A stretch of 64,000 nucleotides of DNA, taken from positions 252,001-316,000 of the forward strand of contig NC_006681.1 of NCBI RefSeq assembly GCF_000091045.1, read 5' to 3'. The DNA is from Cryptococcus deneoformans JEC21. Its lineage: Eukaryota > Basidiomycota > Tremellomycetes > Tremellales > Cryptococcaceae. Shown here in pieces: positions 55,855 through 64,000 of this stretch (the stretch's first letter is position 1; the number at the start of each line of letters is the position of its first letter). Position numbers and translations under genes: made by a program. The notes below the pieces were generated by a model. That model did not search any database, was not told where the DNA came from, and worked only from the letters and a program-made list of their open reading frames with translations.

Positions 55855-58800
55855 ATGGGTCGACAAGCTCCCCCGACGTTATCAGATTTTCCATCTGCCT
55901 CTGAACCTCGTAGTCCGCCGCCTGTCGACCCCCTTTCCCCTTCCCCGACACGATCACCTGCCGCCTCCTCACCTTTTCGTTCCCCAAGCCGTCCGTCCCC
56001 TGCAAGCAGATCATCGTCCGGCTTCTCTTTGCCAGTTCAGCAACCAACTCCTTTAGCAACCACGAACACCGGCTTCAGCTCCCCTTGGGCTGCTTTGGCT
56101 GCTTCTTCAGGTGCACCCACTCCGTCATCGGAAGTTCCGATGGGAAGAAATAGTCCTCATCTTGGATCTCCATTCGAAAGGCTCAATATCGGCGGTGGTG
56201 GCAACAACAGCAGCAGCATGTTACGGGACGACAGTCCTAGAATACAGTTTGGAGAGTCATTGGCATCTCCATTCGAAGGACAGTTTAGTCACGCAGCGCC
56301 GGCAATGTCTTCGCCAACAAGTAATAAACAGGCGTCGACCGGCGCAGCACCTCCCATCCGAGGAGGATTGAGTGCAGAGACACTCATGCGGTATAAGGCT
56401 ATAGCAACGAGTGCCGGCAAGCCAGATATAGGCGGTGAGCCAAATCCTTTGGCAGCGGCTGCTAGAAAAAAGAATTCCCTCCCTACAAAGCTTTCTTCAG
56501 CAAGTCTAGGCGCGTCAACCCCGCATTCAACCAAATCGCCAAGTCCTCTGGCGTCAAGCGTTAGCGGTTCTCAGTCCCCCGGTGGCATGAAGCCGCAGAT
56601 GATTGCACCCACTGATCTAGCAAAACTCTTGCCCAATTCTACTACTCTCATTCTTGATGTACGGCCACCTTCGTCATTTCAGTCATCGCATATTCCCTCT
56701 TCTCATTCGCTACCAATTCCCTCTACTCTGCTTCGACGTCCAGCTTTCACATTGAATAAACTCACGCAGATGCTTTCACCACATTCAATGCAAGAAGTAT
56801 CGAAGTGGCGTGAAAAGAGTGATATCGTCTTGGTTGATGCTGACAGTGGTAGCGCTCCAGACGGAGGGGTATTGGATGGACTTGCTGGGAAATTCGGAAG
56901 AGAAGGATATTCGGGTAGACTGTGGTTCGTCAAAGGAGGTCACGCTGCGATGAAGTTGAGCGGCGCTTTGCCGTTGGTGTCAGACGATGATGAAGGGCCC
57001 CAGCCTCAACAGGGCGCGGCCGCTGCCGGTGCTCAGAAAGGTTTGATGGCAGGTAGATTAGCATCTTTAGCCTTCTCGCATGGTAGGTAGTTGCTGTCGC
57101 CGCCAGTCTTCGTTTTTGTAAAACTGACCATGAGTTCCAGAGTCAACCACCAGAGGCAAATCATCAGGACGCCAACCACCTCCCAAGGGTCTCACTATCC
57201 CACCCACCCCTTCTTTGAATTTCCAATCCAATCCCTTTGGTTCTTCCTTTCCTTTGACTACTGCTGTTAGCGAACGCCCAGCTGCTTTGCATCGGCTTGA
57301 CAAGGGTCCGGTCACAACAACCGGCATGGCCGACTCCACACAGGCAAAGTTTCAGCCTGCAAATCCATTCTTCGACAACATTCGTCAAAACCTCGAGTTA
57401 TCCCACGGTGGCATTACCGAAAGAATACCGCTCAATTTACCCGATTCTGTACGGGAACGAGCTGACCAATTCCCTGATTGGTTGCGCGAGCTAGTCACTA
57501 TGCCAGAGCAGGACAGTATGGATAAGCTCGCCCATCAGTTTTACCAATTGGAGCTGCATGAACAGAAGCGACTGCAGGCTATCATGGAGTGGCATGCCAA
57601 AGGTTCTGGAGCTCTTCTGCAACCAGCTGTAGGGTATGACGAGCAAATCCTCAAGAGTGCTAGTGAGAGGAAGGGTTGGGAATGGGCTATACAGCGAGAA
57701 AGCGATTTAAATGAGTTGAAAAGGTTGATGAACTGGGAACGGGGAACTGAGGACATCGAGTACTTCCCGTTCTCTATCACCGCGGGTGTTGAGAGGGGTA
57801 CTAAAAACAGGTGAGTTATCTCACATAACAACGCGAATAATCCAATTGATTTTGAAATAGATACAAGAACATCTGGCCGTACGACTTCTCTCGTGTTCGT
57901 CTTGACTCTCCGCCTGACCAGGATTCTGACTACATCAACGCATCCTTTATTCAACCCCGAGGCACTTCTCGACGATATATTGCCACTCAAGGTCCATTAG
58001 ATGCCACATATCGAGACTTCTGGACCCTTGTCTGGGAACAGAACGTTAGGATAATTGTCATGATTACGAAACAGTTTGAAGGCGGATTGATCAAGTGTGG
58101 CAATTACTGGTGCGAGGAGCGATATGGGCATATAAAGCTGCAATTGATCAGCCAGTCTGGTGGGGAAGATACTGCGCTTCCGGCCGCGAACTCTGGATTT
58201 GATTTTGGAACAGCAGGAGCGACCCCCAAGTCTTCCAAATTCCCTCAAGAAAGTGACTCCAACATCAAACGGGTATTCCTCATCTCCCGCGATGACAAGC
58301 CTGATCAACCGCCGAGAAAGATCGTACAGCTTCAGTGCATTGGTTGGCCTGACTTTGATGTGCCAGAGACGCCGGACACGTTGCTCAAATTGATCCAGGA
58401 AGTCAACGATGCGGCGCACGAGGCCAAACCAGAGGGTTGTTACAGGAAAGCTGACGAGCCGCCTGTCTTGGTACATTGTAAGTACCACAGTTTTAGTTTC
58501 TCAGGTTGATACTAATTTTACGTAGGCTCTGCTGGTGTTGGACGGACAGGAAGTTTCATAGTGGTGGACGCTATCTTGGATGGCCTTCACCGAGACTTTT
58601 CTCAGCGTAGTGCCGCTGAAGCTCGGTCTGCGGATGGGCCTGCACGTCTTCCCGAAGTCATATCGCCACAGCATTCTAGCTCTGCAACTCCTGCTACTAC
58701 CCTTTCAGCAGTTGCATCGCCTGAACCTGTCAGTCAATCCTTCGACTTGGGTGTTTCTAGTACATCCGTTGCCCCTCAGCTTTCAGGGTCTCCTGGTACG

Positions 58801-59699
58801 ATACCTACTCAACCAGAGCATCAAGTCGCTCTCGATTTTTCGTTCCCACCCAAAAAACGGGGTAGTAATGAAACAATGGAAGTCGACCCTCCCAAGGCCG
58901 CTAACAGCGCCGATGATAGGTTCATGATGTACAGGATGGCGTCTGAAGGTACGAGTGTGTCGAGCGACACCGATACAAGAAGGCCCAGTCTGGTATCTGT
59001 ACAAACATCCTCTGATCGAGTTTCTTCTGAGTCGTGAGTAATGTGCATTGTTCTATGGTCGTAATAGACTGACGCCGTAACAGGATACCCGGTCGCTTGG
59101 CTGACCCTGAGCCCGTTACTTCCCTCAACCGACCTCGGCGCGAACCTTCTCCACTTTCTAAGATGCGTGACCCAGTGTCTTGTGTTCTTGAAAGTATGCG
59201 GGTCCAGCGTATGTCCCTTGTGCAAACATTACGGCAGTATTTGTTCGTGCATCGAGCTATCATACACCATTACCTCCATATGCTCGACCACAATCAAGTG
59301 AAAGAAAGGCCTAATCCCTCTCCTTTACAGAAGCATGTTCCTTCCGTGGGCTCATCCGTTTCTGGTTCGGCGATTGGGTCACTCGGGTCAATAGGTACCT
59401 TAAACTCGGGTTCCGGATCTTATACCGACTCGCTTAGCACAAACTCTCCGGCTGATCTGACAAAAGGGAGTGTTGACGAAGACTCGCATACGAAACGTCG
59501 AGCCAGCCCAACCGAACTTCATCCTGATGTGAGACTAGGTGGGGAAGGAGGATCCGAGCTGTCCAAACGACCGAGTTTCAAGAAAATGAAGCCGGGAACT
59601 ACTAGCGGGCGAATGGGGAGGAAATCGAGCGCGATGTGGAAGGGTATGGAGGAGGAAGCTGTGGCTGAGGAAGCTGTAACGGAGGAATTAAAAAATTAG
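55855..59699 (+). CDS. Protein tyrosine phosphatase with N-terminal rhodanese domain
   Basis: About 1,200 residues in five exons. The N-terminus is Ser/Pro-rich and disordered. A rhodanese-like domain follows (LLPNSTTLILDVRPPSSFQS ... LWFVKGGHAAMKLSG), the arrangement used by MAPK-directed yeast phosphatases such as Pyp1/Pyp2 to dock their kinases. The PTP domain has NRYKNIWPYDFSRVRL, DYINASFIQPRG, YIATQGPLDATYRDFWTLVW, the WPD loop GWPDFDVPETP and the active site VLVHCSAGVGRTGSF. After the active-site helix comes an insertion of about 180-190 low-complexity residues (58600-59180), then the closing Q-loop helix SMRVQRMSLVQTLRQYLF. The tail is Ser-rich and ends EEAVTEELKN. It probably dephosphorylates a stress MAP kinase; that is inferred from the family. 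Confidence 0.9.
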
Positions 59700-60913
59700 A
59701 AAAGGAATTAACCATCCTAACAACCACTCAAATCTCGAACTTTACATAACAGTCATCATCCCCTACATAACGAACGCTTTTATCACAGGACACTTTATTA
59801 CATTCAAGGTTTCCCCGACGTTCGACATAATAACACCTCCCTTTTCGACCAAAAGTCGAATGAGATGTTTCATCATAATCCTTTCCGGTGTTTCAGAGAC
59901 TACATACAAATCATGACATTACAGCATTTGGGGTTAGACGGTTTTGCAGAGATATCCATCCGAACGTTGTTTTGCTAGAAGATTGTGAGATCATGAGATT
60001 ATAAGACCATGAGTTTCGATACAAAGCCGAAAAGGCTCATAGTGTAGCTATATTTTATCATGTTTGAACATTGGGGAAAAGTGAGATCAGAAGCATGCAT
60101 AAGAGATGGTTGCATTGCGTGGGAAGTAAGAATGATTTTGCATATAGGCGGTCCTCTTCGCATCACACCAAAATTCAACACGCAACTAGGCTTTTTGTTT
60201 GCCATCAACAATTGGAATAAATAGATATTCTCTTGATCAAGGGCTGCTAATACTAGCCGCGTACGCGACGCGTCCGAATATTTACGTACTGTCCACCGCT
60301 AGCGTCTAACCAGCCTTCAGTTCAGTCGCATTTTTCGGCCGCAGTCCCCAGGCCATTTTTAATATGCTCCATGCTCCACCATCAACTAATTCAACAGCTG
60401 CTGGCCGATGAATGGTGATCACTGATAGCTCCCGAAAAATTAAAATGCGGCGCTTATTGTAGTATCTCTCCCATGACCAAAGGCTGAGCACTGCAAATTC
60501 CAGCCGTTAATCGTTCATTATTTCATAATGGAGCGTAGTTTCCGAATGCGCAGGGCATGATGGCTAACATTGATCAGTATCAGTATCGTTTGTTCAGCTG
60601 TTTACTTCGTTGAAATAATTGTACAGCAGTGGGTAAAGTGATTCACTACAGTATTAGAGTACATATCGCGTTTGCATTGGCTGGTATATGATCCCAATCT
60701 AGTATGTACATACGGCCCACTCCCGTGAAGGGCCAGAAACTAAGAATCCAAGTTCGAAATATATGAAATAAAATTCTATCTAAAGTAAATGGGACCAGCT
60801 AAACCCGCAATACATATTACAGAGCTTCGTCAGCACTCTGTTCACCCGAGAAGCTCATCGGAGAGCGTTTCAACAAGCATCCATGTCCTCCCCACCTTCA
60901 AGCCGAATAACTT
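59700..60913. other. Convergent intergenic region, phosphatase / CCC1
   Basis: 1.2 kb between two converging genes; no exon series found. A CpG-rich patch at 60256-60275 (ccgcgtacgcgacgcgtccg) contains an MluI-type ACGCGT but no start codon is nearby. Presumably 3' UTRs and spacer. Confidence 0.5.
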
Positions 60914-62332
60914 CTAATCTTGCACGTCTAGGACCTTGACCAAACCAAACGCCGCGCCAGCAGCACATCCACCAACAATCATGGTGCTGATAGCGCCGTA
61001 GGCGTAACCGTACCATCCACCGGTGGCGCCGGTGAAGTACGTCTTGAAACCACCGAAGATGAAGAGGATGATAGAGGTGACGATAGCAGAGTAGAGAAGA
61101 CCCTCTTCGGCTGTGGAAGTAGCCATGTAAGGAATGAGGGGGATAAGGCCGCCAATGAAGTAAGAGAGGCCGATAGTAAGGGCAGAAATATACAGTCGAG
61201 AAACGGGGACTTCCTCTGCAGTAGTCGTTAGCAGCAATTCTGCGACCGAAAACGGAATAGCAACTTACCCATGCCTTCACCAAACTTGAGCAAGAATGCA
61301 GTCATACCCATCTCTTCATTGCCACGCATTCCACCATCCTCCTCTTCGACCTTCTTCGGTCTCCAGTTAAGCAATGCCCACTTCTTATTTCCACTCTCAG
61401 ATACGACGTTGGCGCCTGACATAACACCCTCAGATCCCTCAGCACCTGAAGAACCGTAAATTTCATCCTCAACAGATCGGAGATCCTCGGCAACAAGTCG
61501 GGAAAGAGGCTCCTTGACACCGAGAGGGCCAAGGATAGAGTGGATTTCACGCTCCATCTCTCCAGAACAGGATCGAAGGACACGAGCTTGTGTTTGTCGT
61601 CGAAGATAGTGGAAGTGATCAAGTTCGGCTTGAGATGCAACTAAATTAACAAGTTAGCGACTGCTAACATTGTTATGACGATATAACTTACGGTATCCAC
61701 CAAGACCCATAGAAATGGCACCAGCGCAAAGTTCGGCGAGACCACCGGTCACGACCAGGGACGAGCTACCAAGAGACGAAAGGCCAGCAGTAAGAGCGAA
61801 TGGGACCGTGAGACCATCGGAAAGGCCGATAACACTGTAGTCAGTTCCCAGCAGATCGGGTGGAGTGAAGATACAAGGAAGAGGGAAGGCTTGGTCAGCG
61901 CCAACATCCTCCAGTGCTACGTAAAGAAAATATCACACTTACACATCACGAACAATTTCGGGGCTGACCAAATGTCTCTCATCATCTCCCTTGAGGTCCT
62001 TACCTATCGCCACCAGTCAGTTATCAACTTCTATACAGGCATTCAAGGTGCGACTTACAACACTGGCCGCCACTTTCGTGTGCACCACACTTGCTTCCGA
62101 GCGGCTGTACATCTCCCAAGACATCCTGAAGCTGTTGTGTTCTGTTTGAAGGATGAGCAGCATTGTCGACTGACCAGATGGCGCCGTAGCTGGTGCCGTT
62201 ACTGGAGCTAGGGCGAGAGTTGACGTTGGAGTTCTTGTTGCCACGCAGGAGAGGGACTGCAGCGTTTGATTCTTGCTGCGAGTTTGACTTGCAGCAGCCA
62301 TTGGAGTTGTTACCACCACAGCAGGAGGACAT
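60914..62332 (-). CDS. CCC1: Vacuolar iron/manganese transporter, Ccc1/VIT1 family
   Basis: Moves Fe2+ or Mn2+ into the vacuole; about 380 residues. The N-terminal extension is Cys-rich: MSSCCGGNNSNGCCKSNS, then GSKCGAHESGGQCCKD over the first splice. The transporter core follows: IVRDVVIGLSDGLTVPFALT, SSLVVTGGLAELCAGAISMG, then the cytosolic Glu-rich metal-binding helices (ELDHFHYLRRQ, EMEREIHSILGPLG). Membrane segments after that include LYISALTIGLSYFIGGLIPL, AIVTSIILFIFGGFKTYFTG and AISTMIVGGCAAGAAFGLVK. It ends VLDVQD, stop 60914-60916. Length and five-helix layout fit the family. A reverse CCAAT box lies about 210 bp upstream, where HapX-type iron regulation would be expected. Confidence 0.92.
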
Positions 62333-62825
62333 GTTTGTGAATATGGGGGCACTGCAAAAAGATAGATGAAGAAAAAATGGGAAGATGATGAGAAGGTTCG
62401 ATTTTATGTGTGTAATGAGATTGCCGCGCTTAAAATAGTCTAATAAAATAAAATATTTTTAATAATTAATCGTGCTTTTTAGCCGATTACGAAATTTATC
62501 AAAGCCTCTTGAATCAGACGATGTGTAATCGGCCGAACCTGATTGGCCGCAAGTCGGCGGGCTCTTCGCATCGCCGTGCCTTCTCGTGCCACCGGCTTAA
62601 TTACGGGACGGGCGGCTATTCGCGACTGACCGACCGATCTTGCCTTTTTTCCTCGCTTTCAACGAATACATGTACAGAAATAAGCCATGTCGATGCATCA
62701 TTATTCAATAATCGTGTGAACGACTATCTGCTGTGAGCTTATTATATTTACAACATCATATTAATGCCGAGTCTGTTGTTATTCGTATTAAAAAAAGTAA
62801 AGTCCAATGCTAGTTTTACCCTCTC
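62333..62825. other. CCC1 promoter region and 3' flank of the last gene
   Basis: 493 bases. An AT-rich block (62436-62480) and a pyrimidine-rich block near 62640 are visible. The plus-strand open frames at 62509-62736 and 62764-63012 are shadows or chance. Confidence 0.5.
62542..62546 (-). promoter_or_regulatory. Candidate CCAAT box upstream of CCC1
   Basis: ATTGG on the + strand (CCAAT on the gene's strand) about 210 bp upstream of the CCC1 start. The Hap2/3/5-HapX complex binds CCAAT and controls iron genes in Cryptococcus and Aspergillus. A five-base motif is frequent by chance, so this is only a candidate. Confidence 0.3.
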
Positions 62826-63968
62826 TCACACAAACGCTCCTCCGTCCAAGAATGATGCAAAGATGTCTTCCCCATTCCCGTCTGCCAAGACTGCACTCGC
62901 ACTGCTCGTTTCGCCCTCTCCTCCACAAACCACCTCCCCTCCTACATTCACCTTCATCCCGGACGCACCTCCACCGAGACCATCAATCAACTCGTTCAAA
63001 GCACCGTATTGAGGGTCTTCAAACGTCGAAAGAGGGGTGTGATTCGTACCGGCAGACGTATTTTCCTGCGAGACGTAATCGGGATGGGACATCAAGTTAA
63101 ACATCCTCTGAATACCCTCAAAGTCTAGCTGCTGTACACCACCGTTTCCACCAGCCTGTCTATCGTTATCGTGACTGTCACCCGCGTTGACAGAGTGTCT
63201 CAACTTGGAGCTGCTCTGAGGCAAGCGGTTGCCGTCTACGGGCGTCAAGCCAGACGCACTGGGCGTCTGTCCAGATACACTAGGAGTGTTCTTCTTCACA
63301 GGGCTCGACAAAAGGAGTGCAGAATGGGGAAGAGCATCTGAGCTGAGAACGGACATGGGCGGCGAAGAAGGGGGTAATTGGGAAAAGTCAAACCCTGAAG
63401 GAGAAGAGCCCGGCCCTGCAATGGAAGAGGTACGGTTGAATAACTGTGAAAGTACGGTATCTTCCTCAAGAGTAGAATCCGTGCCAACATGCCCATTCTC
63501 CATCATCGACGACGAAGTCACGTGGATAGGATTTGAGCGGTGGGCACCGAGCTTCGTTTCTTGAATAACCTCTTGACGATGGTGACGACGACTGTATTCT
63601 GGAATTTCATGTTGGGCCATGGTGGACATTGAGAAGCCCTCCACATCGAAAAATGCAGAGACTTCATCGTTCCATTCATTGTTGCCGCGAGATGCGCCGC
63701 TGCCTAAACCGTCGTCGCTGAGAGGAAGGTCGAGCGTCCTGGTATCAGTATTGGAAGGTGGATTACGAGTGAGGCGATGGGGATGAGGAGCAGGGCGGGC
63801 ACGGAAATGAGGAGATTCATCTTCATCCTCAGGACTAGCCTCATTAACTTCCGACTCGAACGAATCGTGCATCGTCTCTACGAAGCCACCGGGAGAACTG
63901 GCCGCAGTGTATTTGCGTTGCTTTAACGATTTTGTTGCAGAAGCAGACCCACGAGGCGGGGAAGTCAT
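62826..63968 (-). CDS. C-terminal part of a Ser/Pro-rich nuclear-type protein (probably continues beyond window)
   Basis: An uninterrupted frame of 380 codons ending GEDIFASFLDGGAFV with stop 62826-62828. It is rich in Ser, Pro, Asn and Gly, with short phospho-type SP/TP motifs (SSPVKKNTPSVSGQTPSASG), an acidic stretch (SPEDEDESPHF) and a mildly hydrophobic conserved-looking block (VQQLDFEGIQRMFNLMSHPD). No catalytic domain is visible. The frame stays open upstream of the ATG at 63968 (reads SPNKHSKLGP before MTSPPRG), so this is likely the last exon of a longer gene starting past 64000. The style suits the C-terminal half of a transcription factor or cell-cycle regulator, but I do not recognise it. 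Confidence 0.55.
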   Translation of the reverse strand: MTSPPRGSASATKSLKQRKYTAASSPGGFVETMHDSFESEVNEASPEDEDESPHFRARPAPHPHRLTRNPPSNTDTRTLDLPLSDDGLGSGASRGNNEWNDEVSAFFDVEGFSMSTMAQHEIPEYSRRHHRQEVIQETKLGAHRSNPIHVTSSSMMENGHVGTDSTLEEDTVLSQLFNRTSSIAGPGSSPSGFDFSQLPPSSPPMSVLSSDALPHSALLLSSPVKKNTPSVSGQTPSASGLTPVDGNRLPQSSSKLRHSVNAGDSHDNDRQAGGNGGVQQLDFEGIQRMFNLMSHPDYVSQENTSAGTNHTPLSTFEDPQYGALNELIDGLGGGASGMKVNVGGEVVCGGEGETSSASAVLADGNGEDIFASFLDGGAFV

Positions 63969-64000
63969 TGGACCAAGTTTTGAATGTTTGTTGGGAGAAG

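Noticed and set aside
1..64000. Transposons, CRISPR arrays, bacterial operons or viral genes
   Set aside because: No terminal repeats, transposase, reverse transcriptase, integrase, spacer arrays or foreign-looking gene blocks were seen.

Overview
The window looks like nuclear DNA from a basidiomycete yeast close to Cryptococcus (Tremellales). Genes are dense on both strands and cut by many very short introns (about 37-70 nt) with GT..AG ends. Divergent promoters are short (about 120-410 bp), and the products are fungal housekeeping proteins. The genus is inferred from gene style and protein resemblance, without a database search. I see no bacterial genes, CRISPR array, rRNA, tRNA or intact transposon.

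Layout. 1-2185 (-): a mitochondrial membrane P-loop ATPase that runs off the left edge. 2470-8617 (+): a long coiled-coil kinesin. 9141-10640 (+): an AlkA/Mag1-type DNA glycosylase. 10794-15562 (-): class I myosin with SH3 and acidic tail. 15787-16944 (+): the Caf1/Pop2 deadenylase. 17199-20229 (-): a Zn2Cys6 transcription factor. About 2.1 kb without a gene follows. 22324-24733 (-): flavocytochrome b2-type L-lactate dehydrogenase. 25521-26150 (-): a 5'-truncated lyase-like remnant. 26373-26767 (-): a three-exon gene for an 82-residue hydrophilic protein. 27878-33905 (-): the SWR1 remodeller. 34316-35471 (+): Use1-type SNARE. 35840-37078 (+): SF3b subunit 4. 37185-40232 (-): mitochondrial RNase II (Dss1-like). 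40555-40940 (+): V-ATPase subunit e. 41099-42443 (-): four-pass Sur7/PalI-like membrane protein.

43047-46266 (-) is the most unusual part: three tandem paralogues of a small secreted eight-cysteine protein with identical intron positions and almost fixed cysteine spacing. Two copies end as soluble proteins and the third has a hydrophobic C-terminal anchor. Their cysteine order partly resembles the CFEM fold. A true CFEM protein with a GPI-type tail lies at 52412-53630, and a Ccc1/VIT1-type iron/manganese transporter at 60914-62332. Between them are two divergent F-box-like genes (46923-49730 and 49849-51409) and a rhodanese plus tyrosine-phosphatase gene (55855-59699). The last gene, 62826-63968 (-), probably continues past the right edge.

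Most neighbours are unrelated housekeeping genes. The one plausible functional theme is cell-surface and metal/heme biology in the 43-62 kb half, and that is inference. Exon joins were worked out by eye from splice signals and reading-frame continuity.
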